From positions 28,190,501-28,254,500 of the forward strand of contig CP136890.1 in the NCBI GenBank assembly GCA_034359265.1: a stretch of 64,000 nucleotides of DNA, read 5' to 3'. Positions within the stretch are counted from its first letter, which is position 1. Each line of letters begins with the position of its first letter. The notes below the pieces were generated by a model. That model was not told the origin of the DNA and searched no databases. It saw only the letters and a program-made list of their open reading frames with translations. Source of the stretch: Canna indica (lineage: Eukaryota; Streptophyta; Magnoliopsida; Zingiberales; Cannaceae). Shown here one piece after another: positions 1 to 11,664 of this stretch. The position numbers and the translations under genes were made by a program.

Positions 1-2240
1 GTGCTTGGAATGTAATAGTCCCAACACATGAATGTTTGCTTTGCACAATATACATGACCCAAAATTTGTAAGAAAATTTGCTCCCACCACCATTGTTCTT
101 CATAATTTTTCTTTATAAGCATCCTCTATTTTCATCCTTTTCATTTTTTATTTGCTTTCGCCGTCATTAGGAATATTCCTACTAGCATCCCCGTCAAATA
201 TACTTGGTAATCAATTCATTTGCATGTAATCAACACTTAAAAGTCTCGATGGGATAAGAAAACATGTGAAATAATTGATAGAAAATCTTATCAACACTTG
301 ATTTCTTGCCCATGCTCATGATCATGATCATTAGGGAATGTTTGGTACATTACCGCTTAAGATTATTAAGAATTTAAATTATCATTCAGATAGATTACTA
401 TTTTTAAAATTATCAGTAATGTTACATTACAATGTTTGGTATGTATTGGTAATCTCACTAGTAATTCATATTACCTTATTTGGTATAAAAAAAGATTACT
501 AGAAAATTTATATGTTTAACTAAAATATTCTCAAATAAAAAATAAAAAATAAACTAAAAAAGAATAAATTAAATTAAATTAAAAACATAAAAAATAGAAA
601 AAAAATAAAAATGAAAAATAGGATTATCAATTTACTATGAGATGAGGTCAGGATTTTTTTCTAAGTCAATAAAGGATATTTTAGTTGGGAATATTTTTAT
701 CAAAAATAAAAAATAATAATATTATCATCTTACTAGTAATCCACATAGTCATCATCTCCCTTGATAATGTGGATTATCATTTGAGTGGTAATGTAGATTA
801 TCATGGGCATCCAGATTACTAATAATATATTTTAATCAAACATGATAATCTGATGAGACTCAAATAATTTTAATTAAAATTATCAATAATTTATTTAAAT
901 TATCTCGCACTAAATACCTCCTTAAAGAATTGATTGATACACACTTCCACGTACTTCTCAACCCTGTCAAATTAATTAAATCAATGACCTTCAAATATCT
1001 CTCCATATTGTTCTTCAACATGTCTTTAGGAATCAATCCATTTCTAAGGTTGGTTGATGCTACGTGGCTTAGTTCAATCCGCATGAAGGCCCTCCTTTTT
1101 GGGTGCTTTCTATGTTCTCCCACAGTTTGATGCAGAGGAAAGACAAGATCCTGAATGTGATGATGACAAATCCGGCACCGGCAATCATGAAGCACCGTAA
1201 GCATTTCAAGAACAAAGTTCAATTTAATTGAACTTGATTTAATGCCATGTGTTTTAGCTCTGTACTAACGAGTGGAATTTCTATAGAGCTAGGAGTAATT
1301 TTCATGGAGCTCATTATAAGAATAAATTTAATTTTATTAAAATTAAATCTAGTATAATTTAGACTGAATCTAGAGTAAGAATAAACCTATATTGTAAATG
1401 AGTGAATTTAATATTTTTACTTTAGATTTAATATTAAAAATACTAAGTTCATTCGTACGTGGGGCTTTATAAAATTTTTACGAAGTCTGACACCATATAA
1501 GTTTTTTCCTCTATTACTTCAGTAAGTACTTAACTTCTCATTTGGAATAATTAATTTTGCTATTTGTATCATCAATGCATATATAATCGACCACATTTTA
1601 AATTGGACTTCTTTGACTAGTTTTAGTTCTTGTACTGTTCTACGTGATTGTGCAGTTGGGATTTAAGGTAATGAATAGACTGTTGTTTCAACTTCATGCG
1701 TGAAAGAATGATTTTATTAAATATTAATTCAACATCATTTGTAAATAGGACAATATCATTTGCCATGAATTTATCAATGGGTGATTTATGATGTTGTGTA
1801 ATTGGTCAAAATTTAAATGATGATTTGGTTACAAAGAAGAAGAGGGAATTGTTCCTACAAGAATGCTTTTAGTTTTTCTCAAGTCATATGTTGTTTTCTT
1901 TGCTGATGACATCACGAGAGCTGTAGTTTGAAATCCTACATAGGGCTTAGTGAAGTCCTCAATCTTTCGTCGTAGCTTCAACAAGGAAAAGGTAAACTCA
2001 TAGACAAATCTTCATTATTTCTAACAAATTTATTGTAAGAGCTTAAGCAATTTGTGTGTGGAATTATACTTGTAATTAAATCAAGGGTTTAACTCATGAA
2101 ATATATTGGCTGCTACATGGGTCCTACTAATTTCTGAATCTATACAGATGGATACTTCTAAGAGTATACAAATATCTAGTTAAAAAGACTTTCCAAGGGT
2201 ATTTACAATCAAAATATATAATTTTAAAATAATTCTTTTT
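1..2240. other. AT-rich intergenic DNA
   Basis: No gene or RNA was recognised apart from the possible MITE at 333-850. The stretch has AT-rich low-complexity runs and stops in all frames. A 120-codon minus-strand open frame at 860-1222 has no domain I recognise and no supporting context, so it is not called. Confidence 0.6.
333..850. mobile_element. Possible MITE (TGTTTGGT-type termini)
   Basis: The segment opens with GGGAATGTTTGGTA. Its far end, read in reverse complement, gives GATTATCATGTTTGATTA, so the ends are imperfectly inverted. The interior is AT-rich with repeated GATTA and TAATC words and a further internal TGTTTGGTA. This resembles short non-autonomous DNA transposons of plants. 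I could not see a clean target duplication, so the superfamily is left open. Confidence 0.3.
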
Positions 2241-2439
2241 TTTACCCTGGGATCAAACAACTCAACGCTAGAGTGAATTTGATTTTGATTCCATGGGATT
2301 TGATTTTTAATTGGATTGGACTAGAGTTATTGAATCCGATCGGATTAGATCTAGTAGCGCCCCATCCTCCAATCGAATCAAACTGCGTAGCCCCGTCCAA
2401 ACAACACCTTTGAGCCAGACTCAAGCTAAGCCAAGTAGT

Positions 2440-2773
2440 TTCATAGGGACACACCCAGCTAAACATGGACTCCTACGTTCTCTCTTATCACGAGGGACAT
2501 ATCATTATAAATCCAAAATTTTTAGGATTGACCTCGACCAATTCTAGGCAGCAATCCTAGCGAGATTACCGAGCAGCATAATCACCTCCATCTGCAATAT
2601 ATACATATGCGACGCACTCAGGTAATCCTAAGCTCCAATTTCCATAATCTCCACCTTGGAGTCACCCTAACGCGAGTGTCAGAGTATCTTTTGTAGCACC
2701 CCCCTTCGGCGTTGAACCAGACACGAATTTGTACCAGACCGGATCGAAAGACCCCAACTCTCAGGCAGGAATA
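2440..2773 (+). mobile_element. Partial 5' LTR of Tat/Retand element A
   Basis: The last part (about 2680-2773) aligns by eye with the LTR end of element D on the other strand (34,482 onward). Both share a GAGTRTCTTTTG stretch, a C-run, and a terminal AGGAATA or AAGAACA just before TGGCGCCC. The final CA is TA here. The left boundary cannot be set. No coding sequence is present. Confidence 0.45.
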
Positions 2774-2775
2774 TC

Positions 2776-2793
2776 TGGCGCCCACCATGTGGC
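2776..2793 (+). promoter_or_regulatory. Primer binding site of element A
   Basis: TGGCGCCCACC lies two bases after the LTR end. The same TGGCGCCC follows the LTR of element D. A TGGCGCC start is typical of non-Met primer sites in Tat/Athila-type gypsy elements. The exact tRNA cannot be named from this stretch alone. Confidence 0.5.
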
Positions 2794-2818
2794 CGAGTAA
2801 AGCTTACCTCCCCCACAA

Positions 2819-4005
2819 ATGGCTGGAACCCGGAGTCAATCGACCGTTGCCACACATCAACGGCCGCGACCCAGCGGCGGCGATCGATCGCAACCAGGTA
2901 GCGCTGAAACTAAGGAGCGACGCTCTAGTACTGGCCCATCCCCCTCTTGAAGATCCTTATCAACGAATAGGCGACTTGGAAGTTAAAATCCAATCTTGCG
3001 AACAACCTGGAGACAATTCCCAGCCGAGAAAAAAGAAGCCTGATTTGGCCCCCCACGGCGAAGCCACCAGCGCTCCCCGCCTGGAGGAAAACAGAGACCC
3101 AAGAATCCAGGAGGCTGAAGCTATTCCCGCTCTTGACGCGGGGTCATTCGCCGATCACATCATGACAACCTGCCTTCCCCCGAGAAGCGAGTTGCCTAAT
3201 AGTCTAACGCCATACACCGGCACGGGCGACCCCGCCCTACACCTGACAGTATTCTAGACCGCAATGCACTATAACGGAGCGATCGACTCTACACTCTGCC
3301 GACACTTTTCGGCGTTCTTAGGGAATAATGCCCTGTTATGGTTCACCTCCCTCCCACCAGGCTCTATTCACTCTTTCAAGGACCTCTCTTCACATCTTCC
3401 TCTACCGTTTCACCACGTCACGAGTAGGGCTGTTCACGGGTCGGGTCGGGTTTGGGGAAAAACTCGGCCTGACCCAACCAACAAGCAACCGAGTCGGGTC
3501 GGGTTGAGTTTTAAGGTAAAATTTTTTGAACCCGATCTGACTCGACCCGCCTGGAATTGGGTTGGGTCTGATTGGGTAATCGATTTACCCGTTAAGATTT
3601 TTTTTTAAAAAAAGTATTCTTTTTTAAAATTATTTCTCAAGCATTTCGCATCTTCCCAAGTGGTGGCCTGTCTTTTTGGGAAGATGCGAGCCACGTAGCC
3701 TATGGCTCGCGTCTTCCCAAGGAAGATGCTTAGGAAGACGTGACATGGGGCCACGTGGCCATGTTTTCTTGGGAAGACTCGGGTCGACGCGGTCCGCGTC
3801 TTTCCCGAGCTACTTTTTAGTTTTTTAATATATATATTTTAAAAATAATAATAAAAAATATAATTAATTCGGGTCGATCGGTTTTTCGGGTTCATTGGGT
3901 CGGATTTGACCCATGAATAACCCTAGTCACGAGTATACCACAAAACAACGATCACCCTCCGCTATATTAGACAAGGGTGACATGAGCCCCTAAGGGAATA
4001 CCTGA
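2819..4005 (+). pseudogene. Truncated gag of Tat/Retand element A
   Basis: This is the gag start of a Ty3/gypsy Tat/Retand retrotransposon, whose product would form the cytoplasmic particle. The likely start is ATG at 2819, where the frame reads MAGTRSQSTVATHQRP, just downstream of the primer site. Frames then shift. At about 3140-3260 another frame carries the conserved SFADHIMTTCLPP, and at about 3264-3400 LCRHFSAFLGNNALLWF, which match elements B (12.5 kb) and D (33.9 kb). Several stops and frameshifts make it dead. The hAT MITE at 3425-3925 splits it, and removing the MITE with one target duplication keeps the reading frame. Similarity to the family is lost after about 4005 and a Helitron-like end begins at 4075. 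No zinc knuckle or pol follows. Confidence 0.75.
3425..3925. mobile_element. hAT-type MITE 1
   Basis: A 501-bp insertion in gag of element A. The ends are inverted: TAGGGCTGTTCA on the left and, in reverse complement, TAGGGTTATTCA on the right. It is flanked by an exact 8-bp duplication GTCACGAG (3417-3424 and 3926-3933). Eight-bp duplications with TAGGG termini are typical of hAT elements. Subterminal GGGTCGGGT-like words are repeated near both ends. There is no transposase, so it is non-autonomous. Confidence 0.9.
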
Positions 4006-4904
4006 ACAAAAGTAGAATGTGTATACAAGGGAAAGCACTACAAGATGGTATGCCGATATATAATTTTAGTGCAACTAGGAGTAGTACCCGTGCTTTGAAC
4101 GGTTAAAATGTGGTTTTAAAAATAAAAAATTTTGAAATTGAAATTTATATTTTAATATATTATTATATAATCCGTGGTTTTAAAATAAAAAGTTTGAAAA
4201 TAAATTTTTATATTTTTATATATTATTGTATATAAATAGAATAGTCTATCAATTTTTTTTGATATTTTTCATATTTTCTAACATAATTTCAATTTAAAAT
4301 TGTATAAATTTAAATTTAAAACTAAAATTTAAAATTTTAGAAAAATAATTATTTTAAACTTAAATTGTAAATTAATTTTTAATTTAAGTTTTAAATTAAA
4401 TTTGTAACTATAATTTAATATTCTTAATAATTTAAATTAAAAATTTAAATTTAAATATTGGTATACGGATTTTCAAAAATAAGTTATCATATTATTATCA
4501 TATTATAAAAGAATTATATTTTTAAAAATAAAAGTCGGTACTTAATTTGAAGTGAAACCTGCTTAATTTAATGGACTAAAATTTTTCTAATTAATCATAC
4601 ATAAATACGGAAGGAAAATAAAATTTAAAATTAAACATGCATTATATAATATATAAGATTTGAAACTTAAACAAACATAATTAATTTGATTATAATCAAA
4701 TAAAAATTAATAAAATTCAAAATTAAACATGCTTAGTTAGGTAGACCTAACAAAATTCAAAATTTCATAAATAATTATTAACATTTGAAATTAATTAAAT
4801 TTAAAAATTTTAAAATTAAGCATGATTAATTAGAAATCAAGCATGCTTAATTAAATGGATTTGAAAAATTGAAATTAAACATGCATAATCATGGAAGGAA
4901 AATA

Positions 4905-6040
4905 AAATTCTCCATTAATAAAATTCAAAATTAATTAAAATTAAGAAATTAAATTCAAAGGAAATTAAAGTCATAAATAATTCACAATATTTGCAATTAA
5001 TTAAATTCAAAAATTTAAAAAATTAAGCATGATTAATTGAAAGAAAAATAAAATTCATCATTAATAAAATTCAAAATTAATTTAATATGAAAATTAGTTT
5101 TGAAATTTTAATTAATTTATTTCAAAAATTTAAAAATTAAGCATGATTAATTGAAGGAAAAATAAAATTCACCATTAATAAAATTAGAAATTATTTTACT
5201 ATGGAAATTAATTTTGAAAATTAAATTTAAAAATTAAATTGGAGTGAAATTAAAGTAATTTCATGTGAAAATTAAAGTTGAAAATTTATATAAGTAGGGT
5301 AAAAACAAAGGTAAAAAATTGAGGAAGTGGAGGGAATTTAGGCGGGAATGAGTTTTTTTTTTTATTCAAAAGAAAAATATCAAAAGTTAGACATCAACAC
5401 GACCAATATCTTTTTTTACAATTCTAATTAAATTAGGAGGCCAATCTTGCTCTCAAGTAAGATTCCTTTCCATCCTCCTAGCTTGATTTGCTAGCTAATC
5501 AGCTGCAACATTTGCTTTCCTTTTGATAAAAGTGATTAATAACTCCTCAAACTTATCTGCAGTTAATAAAATATTATTAATAATATTTCTAACACGCCAA
5601 TTAATGTCAATTCTCTTACTACACATGTCCAGGAGGAGTTTGGAGTCAGATTCAATTATAACACGACTATAATTATTAATAATATTTTTAACACGCTAAT
5701 TAATGTCAATTCGCCATTATAATTCAATTTAGGCGGGAAGGAGTTGTTGATTGTTTATATATATATATATTTAAAAAATCAAAATTTCATAAATAATTTT
5801 TAACATTTATAATTAATTAAAATTCATCGTTAATAAAATTTAAAATTAATTGAAAGGAAAATAAAATTCACCATTAATAAAATTCAAAATTAATTTAATA
5901 TAAAAATTAATTTTAAAATTGTAATTAATTTAATTCAAAAATTTAATTAATTGGGGGGAAAATAAAATTCACCATTAATAAAATTCAAAATTAATTTAAT
6001 TTGAAAATTAATTTTGAAAATTAAATTGGAGGAAAATTAA
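4905..6040. repeat. Degenerate repeats inside the Helitron-like block
   Basis: The word AATTCACCATTAATAAAATT, with small changes, recurs at about 4908, 5048, 5165, 5823, 5863 and 5967. It is usually followed by CAAAATTAATTTAAT. The copies are 40-140 bp apart except where the LINE fragment sits between them. No coding potential. Confidence 0.6.
5385..5695 (-). pseudogene. LINE-type RNase H domain remnant
   Basis: The minus strand reads VIIESDSKLLLDMCS, then INWRVRNIINNILL, then TFIKRKANVAAD, a stop, and LANQARRM. The ESDSK motif and the NxAAD-LA motif about 50 residues later are the catalytic-core landmarks of the RVT_3 RNase H family. That family occurs at the C-terminus of plant LINE polyproteins and as stand-alone copies. 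At least two in-frame stops show it is dead. It lies wholly inside the AT-rich Helitron-like block. A 45-bp stretch with AACACGCCAATTAATGTCAA is duplicated nearby (about 5590 and 5690). Confidence 0.7.
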
Positions 6041-6174
6041 AGTAGTTTCATGTGAAAATTAAAGTTGAAAATTTAAAAATTAAGCATATAAAAATAAAAA
6101 TATAAGTGGAGTAAAAACAAAGGAAAAAAATTGAGCTAGTGGGGGGAATTTAGGTGGGAAGGAGTTGTTGTTTG

Positions 6175-6213
<39 letters not shown>

Positions 6214-7239
6214 TTTTAAACTTAAATTATAAATTAATTATAATTTTAAATTTATAGCAATAAGTTTATATATATAGATTCCCAACTAAAGTTAAAAATT
6301 TAATAATTAAGCATATAAAAATGAAAATATAAGTGGAGTAAAAATAAAGGTAAGAAATTGAGCGAGTGAGGAGAATTTAGGCAGAAATTAGTTGTTGCTT
6401 GTTTATATATATATATGGATTTTAATTTGAAATTATATAAATTAAAATTAAAAAAAATAATTTTTATACGTTTAGAAAAATAATTATTTTAAACTTAAAT
6501 TAGAAATTAATTTTCATTTAATTTTAAACTAAATTTGTAGCAATAATTTAATCTTCTTAATAATTTAAATTAAAATTTTAAAAGTAAATAATTATATATC
6601 TAGATTTTCAAAAATAAGTTACTATATTATTATTATATTATAAAAGACTTATATTTTCAAGAATAAAAAACAATAGTGAGACAAAAAAATTAGTTTAAAT
6701 TAAATTATAATTTTAAATAGTAATATATAAACATACTAGAAAGTAATATATATTAATTTGATTTGATTTATATAATTATAAACATGTGCATGTATATTTA
6801 TATAATTTAAATTAAAATAACTATAAGTAATAATTAAAATCCGAAAATTAATATAAAATACCTCAATAAATAAAAAATATTTACAATTATTATTTAAAAA
6901 ACAACAAATGCAAAATTAAAATTTCAAAATGTGTGCATATAAATAAAATATGTGGGGTAAAAATTTTGATTACGAATTTAAGTGGGGTAAAAAATTGGGA
7001 GGAAAAAAATTTAGATGAGAAAAGTGAAAAAAATTGAGGGGAGAGAATTTATGCGGGAATGACATGTTGCTTTATATATATATATTGAAGGGGTGGAGAA
7101 AAATTTAGGCGGAAAGAAATTGTTAAAATATAAGTAGGTAAAAATAAAAATAAAACTGGAGTAAAAATAAAAGTAAAAATTTGAGAGAGTGGGAGGAATT
7201 TAGGCGGGGAGGAGTCGTTATATATATATATACAAAAAT

Positions 7240-7821
7240 TGGCCCTAAGCATTTACCCAAGATGATATATGAGATGATCTCATCTCAGCAACAAATGAGA
7301 CATGATGCAAAATATCTTCAAAATATGTCTTTATGTATATAACAAATAATCTGCGCATAATACATTTATGGTAACAACAATAACAATAACAAATATAACA
7401 CAATGTCTCAAGACAACACAAATGACGTTACAATAAATTTGCAAAACAAACTCCCACTAATCCAAAGCATTAAAAGATTTCACAACACCCACACGGGTTG
7501 CATGATCAACAAAAACTTTAACAGATAAGTCTTTGGTTAGGGAATCTACAACCATAAGCTCTTTGGGAATATGTTTGAGATAAGTCTAAAACTCTTGAAT
7601 ATTCTCTTTAACAAACATAAATTTCGTGTCGAAGTGTTTTGATCGCTTTGAATTCTTGTTTTTATTCTAAGAGAAGCACACCATAATAGAGTTATCACAG
7701 TAAATGATTAGAGGTCTAGAAATATTTTCCATGAGACCAAATTCAATAATAAAAATTCTTAGTCATATTGTCTAACGTATAGCTTCACAACAATTTATAT
7801 ACTTTGTTCCATAGTTGAGGT
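7240..7821 (-). pseudogene. Copia element E: RNase H C-terminus and 3' UTR
   Basis: On the minus strand, 7821 to about 7440 encodes the end of a Ty1/copia polyprotein. After a degraded STME the readable motifs are PLIIYCDN, SKHFDTKF, IPKELMVVDSLTKDL and VFVDHATRVGVV, ending near LD and stop. These are RNase H and tail landmarks of plant copia elements. A purine run GTGGGAG follows the stop, where a polypurine tract is expected, but no 3' LTR follows. The copy ends at the Helitron-like block. It is continuous with the RT part at 9043-9611, from which it is separated by a solo LTR. Several stops and frameshifts are present. Confidence 0.75.
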
Positions 7822-9042
7822 TGTTGGCCCAAGGGTTCCACCTATGCATCACTCTCTATTTTGATGATAACAAACATATATCTAACTCATTTGTTGAGTT
7901 TTGAGTTCAGGTTGATAGAACGATATCCCTACGAAGTTTGTTCGAAAAATCGCAAAGAATCGAGTAAAAGCGGCTCTGATGGCTATCGCATCTTTAACCT
8001 AGGTTTAAGATTAGATATGATTGTAATATGCCCCTAGGATATCAACCAAATCTATTTATACTATGTCCAAAGTCAAAATCCGAAGACTAGACCCGAAAAC
8101 GAAAGTCAAGTGTAAAAATCAGCAAATTGGGCTGAAATCAGTGTATCGGTCACTTAGCCGGTCGATAGCTCGATCGATAGCTCGGTCGATCGACTATCGA
8201 CCGACGATCGATTGCCAGAGGCCCGAAATAGATAGAAGAGCTCCGGTCGATGACCGATCGCTCGATTGGTTGACCGATTGATCGACCGAGTGATCGACCT
8301 TCGGGCGACAATAGATACTTTTATATCCGTTGCAATGATTGTTGAGTTAGGTTTACTTCATGGCTTATAAATATAAGCCATTATACTTCACCTACCTCTC
8401 TCAACTATTCCATTGAGTCATTATACAAGCATTCAACCCTTCAAGAGTTGATTTCCAAGCCCTAGTTCTCAAGTTCTACATTTCTCTCAAGGCGTTCTTC
8501 ACGACTCAACTCTCGCAACGAATTTCTCCATCCATATTGAGGAGTTGAAGTGATTGAAGGCTTAGAAATGAGCTCTCAAGTTTGATTTAATATTCTTGCT
8601 CCTTTAAACTTGTTTTCTTAAGTATTCAATTGTGATTCTCAAGTTAGCTTGTAGGGTGTGCCAGTGAAACACCTTAGTTAGATTATAGAATTGTGTTTTG
8701 AAACACCTTAAGTTGTTGAGACTTTGCCAAAGGGTTGCGATTTGTGTCCTCATTGTATTTTTAGGGAAACACTATTTTTATAAAACATTTGGTTTAGAAA
8801 TCATTGGTGATGAGCCAATGTAGTGGAGTAGGTGCATGGGTTGGCCGAACCACTATACAAATTGTGTTTGTATTGTTTATTTACTTGTCTTATTAATTGT
8901 TCTTATATACTTGTCAAAGCATCCACATCAAGAGAGTTCAAAATCAGTTATTAAAGGGATTAAACTTGAAAAGAGCTAATCGAACTTAGAATTAACTAAC
9001 GCACTATTCAACCCCCATTCTAGTGTGGTTATTTGAACAACA
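7822..9042 (+). mobile_element. SIRE-like solo LTR S1
   Basis: It begins TGTTGGCCCAAGGGTTCC, carries the early word TTTTGATGATAACAAA, and ends CTAGTGTGGTT...GAACAACA. It shares these termini with the copies at 20.4, 25.2 and 45.6 kb. A TATA box sits in a perfect palindrome at 8360-8381. GGTCGATCGACC-type dyads fill 8150-8310. It splits copia element E in the RNase H region. Flanking 5-mers (GAGGT and TTCAT) do not match, so the target duplication has decayed or one flank is rearranged. SIRE is inferred from linkage of this LTR type to a SIRE-like gag at 30 kb. Confidence 0.75.
8150..8310. repeat. GGTCGATCGACC dyad cluster in S1
   Basis: This GC-rich island in an AT-rich LTR is built from overlapping palindromic words such as CGGTCGATCGAC and GACCGATCG. 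It lies about 50 bp upstream of the TATA palindrome, so it is in the U3 promoter region. The same arrangement recurs in the other SIRE-like LTRs. Confidence 0.7.
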
Positions 9043-9611
9043 TTCATGTAATTGTTTGCTCAACATTTTTCCAAGAAACAACTCCTCCTGCTAATATAAA
9101 AAACTTAACATGATGTGGACTTATGATGATCTGGGCAACCACCATAATGAGAATCAAAATAACCTATCACATCAAATCTTCTGTAAGTAAGCTTATAATA
9201 TTTGGTACCTTGTAGATACGACATCATGCGTTTTGCAGCCCGCCAATGAACAACACCAGGTTTGCTCAAGTGTCTCTCAAGTATACTAACAACAAAAGCA
9301 ATACGAGGACGTGTGCAAATTTTAGCATACACAAGGCTGCCTACAGCGGAGGCATATGAGACTTTCTCCATTTCTTCAGTTTCATTATTATTTCGAGGAC
9401 ACTAGGTATTAGAGAGTAATCTCTCACCCTTTTGAATGGGCGCAATATATGATTTGCAAAATTTCATATTGAATTTGCTCAGAATTCTCTCAATATATCC
9501 ATTTTGAGACAAACCAAGAATACCGCGGGATCTGCCACGGTGAATTTCAATGCCCAAAACAAATGATGCATCACCAAGATCCTTCATATCAAAGTGTGAT
9601 GTCAGCATGTT
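9043..9611 (-). pseudogene. Copia element E: reverse transcriptase C-terminal part
   Basis: The minus strand starts at 9608 with MLTSHFDMKDLGDASFVLGI, followed by EIHRGRSRGILGLSQNGYIE, a stop near 9402, then YASAVGSLVYAKICTRPRIA, VVHWRAAKRMMSYLQGT and GGCPDHHKSTSC. These are the standard copia RT and connection motifs in order. The YxDD core and everything upstream (gag, protease, integrase) are missing. The frame joins directly onto a leader and LTR, so E is an internal-deletion derivative. One stop and at least one frameshift are visible. Confidence 0.8.
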
Positions 9612-9934
9612 GTGGTGATCCCGCGATGCGAGAAGAAAGAATCACACCAGAATAGGAGAAACACGTCGGAAATCACAACCAGGGAGGAAGATAGCGTGCG
9701 CGTGAAGGAGTCCGCAGTTTGGCGTGAGAAGAAAGAACATACGAAAAAAAGGAAAGGGAAGAAGAAGTTCGGCAAGGAAAACAATAAAGAAAAAAGGGGT
9801 TTTACTCACAAAATTCAACATACAAAATTGAATTGGAGAAAGGGAAAATAGTAATCAACAATTAAACAAGACGAAACACACCTAATCTTCATATTCGAAG
9901 CCATTATTAGGATTAGAATAGACTCTATACCACT
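9612..9934 (-). mobile_element. Copia element E: 5' leader and primer site
   Basis: This is purine-rich DNA between the 5' LTR and the RT fragment. On the minus strand, TGGTATAGAGTC lies two bases after the LTR end TCTACA. It matches the usual plant copia primer site for initiator tRNA-Met (TGGTATCAGAGC) at most positions. No gag is recognisable. Confidence 0.55.
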
Positions 9935-10343
9935 TGTAGATTTAAAATCAAACACTTTTTCTATCTCTAATCATGCCATGTGGAATATAGTAATGGTATG
10001 TTTAAAAAGACCCGGTGGAGGCTTACCTAGAATCATAGAGTTTGATTGTTCCATATTTTTTTTTTTCTTTTCTTCACTTGTCTCTTGAATGAAAAAAAAA
10101 GGAATCGAGAGATAATTCCTCATGTGTCTAAAGGGTGAAACTCATGTGCCTATTTAAATAAAAAATAGACATACCTCCTCAATTAACAAAGAGCAGGATC
10201 CTCTCTTTAGGTTAACAAAACATGGCCAAAGTCCACCCATTATAGTAGGCTCATATTATAAATAACATATTTAATTAATTATATTGACATCTAATTAATC
10301 TGAGTCTACTGATTTATGCTAGTCCACAATAATAAATCTAACA
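9935..10343 (-). mobile_element. Copia element E: 5' LTR
   Basis: The 409-bp segment reads TGTTAGATTTATTATTGTGG at its minus-strand start and TCTACA at its end. The terminal TG...CA is directly followed by the primer site. Without a second LTR the family length cannot be checked, and no target duplication can be tested because the 3' half of the element is truncated. Confidence 0.6.
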
Positions 10344-11511
10344 TGTTATCTATTTTTTTTCCGGAGAGCAATTTCAAACTTCATAGTCTTCCATTCATAA
10401 AAAAATATTGGATTTCCCCAAAAGATTGATGAATCAATGTAAATTGTGATGCGACGTGAGATAAAAGAGGCATCAACTATTGGCTTTGTTATTATGAGGC
10501 AGGATTTTTTCTTAATAATGTTCGGTTTCCCTTCGTCAAAATTGAATCTGACTCAAAATTTATTTTGGACGGTCTCAATGACAAAGTCGATCCTCCTTGG
10601 CAGATTTTGCACATTTGTTTGTATACTTAGATAACAATCTTCTATTTGTAACATCATAAAATTCGTATATGGATCTAGAACTCGTAAACAAGCTGCGTTG
10701 GATAGCAAAAATTGAAGAAAAAACTTTCCGTGAGTCATGGAGCTGGCCTTTAATTCAGCCTCTTAAACTTGTAAATATTCTGGATCAAGATCAGATTGAT
10801 CAACAAAAGTTGTCTTGTTTTTTTTTGAAAAAATAAACAAATATAATTAAATCAAATCGGATAATGGTTTCAAATTTTCATTTGATCCAATCGAATATGA
10901 CCGTTAAGGATTAGATCTGATACCCGTTGGAGATGGAAACATGACTAAAAACTCAAAAGTGGAATTATGATGCGGTTAATGGTGAAGCCCATAAATACCT
11001 GAATCTTTTGCTGCTAACATGGATTTACTTTTTCAGACATTGATATAAATTTTATCTCACGCGGCACCCATCAAGTTTTATGTTCAATCGGATCAAATCA
11101 AATCACTGAAACCAATCTGATTGATCAATTCAATTAAAACCCCGATCAAATTATTAATGAATAAAAGGAATAAACAATTGAGAACATATTGGAATCAAGG
11201 GGTGGGGAAGGGGAAATAAGGGAAACAGTGGAGCCAACAGGAGAATAATATAATGAGTGAGACTAAAAGAAAATGGCCTTAATTGGAGTGAAGCATCAAG
11301 GAAGCTTCCTGCTTTGTCCCAGCTGTGTGCTTAACATTAATTCTTATATGCCAATAACTAAAGGTTGGGGTGAATCATGCCACATCATATTTATCGCTAG
11401 CAGGTAATACATAGACCACTCATCAGTTTAATTATATGCAGTTATGCATATAATTTCATATAAATGTTTGTTTTACTACACCAATTTAAAGAAGGACTTG
11501 AACAACACATG
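10344..11511. other. Intergenic DNA with a possible RNase H scrap
   Basis: Mostly AT-rich non-coding DNA. At about 10,530-10,615 the plus strand reads VKIESDSKFILDGLNDKVDP followed by PWQI. This resembles the ESDSK segment of RVT_3 RNase H, as in the LINE remnant at 5.4-5.7 kb. It is a short fragment ending in a stop, and no second motif was found downstream. Nothing else was recognised. Confidence 0.4.
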
Positions 11512-11584
11512 GCAGGGATAGCTCAGTTGGGTGAGCATCAGATTGAAGATACGAAGGTCATGTGTTCGATCCATGTTTATTGCA
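11512..11584 (+). pseudogene. tRNA-Phe(GAA) pseudogene, copy 1
   Basis: A 73-nt sequence with box A TAGCTCAGTTGG, the anticodon-arm stretch AGATTGAAGAT (GAA anticodon) and box B-like GTGTTCGATCC. It corresponds along its length to plant nuclear tRNA-Phe. The acceptor stem is damaged: the 5' side GCAGGGA pairs poorly with the 3' side near 11,577-11,583. It is therefore probably not functional. Confidence 0.7.
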
Positions 11585-11664
11585 ACAAAAGAAATATGCA
11601 TATAATTTCAAATAAATATTTGTTTTTTTATTACAAAGGAAACAGATAACACGAAGAATTTAAA

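Larger units (their letters stand above)
4075..7235 (-). mobile_element. AT-rich Helitron-like block, 3' end at 4075
   Basis: Read on the minus strand, the left edge ends in a short stem (CCGT...ACGG, in CCGTTCAAAGCACGG) followed about 10 bases later by CTAG and then T. This is the 3' signature of Helitrons. The body is extremely AT-rich and has no Rep/helicase coding. Several plus-strand copies of an AGGCGGGAAGGAGTTGTT-like word run into TATATATA tracts (about 5340, 5740, 6170, 6400, 7070, 7225). On the minus strand these look like Helitron 5' starts, so the block may be several nested copies. The right boundary is approximate. Confidence 0.5.

Noticed and set aside
860..1222. A 120-codon open frame on the minus strand
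   Set aside because: No recognised domain, no neighbouring gene structure, and an overlapping frame on the other strand. It may be chance in AT-rich DNA.
7822..9042. Target duplication for LTR S1
   Set aside because: The flanking 5-mers GAGGT and TTCAT do not match, so no duplication is claimed although the termini are clear.
10553..10738. A minus-strand frame containing EAELKA-like text, possible RNase H
   Set aside because: It overlaps the better plus-strand ESDSK match and lacks a second motif in order.
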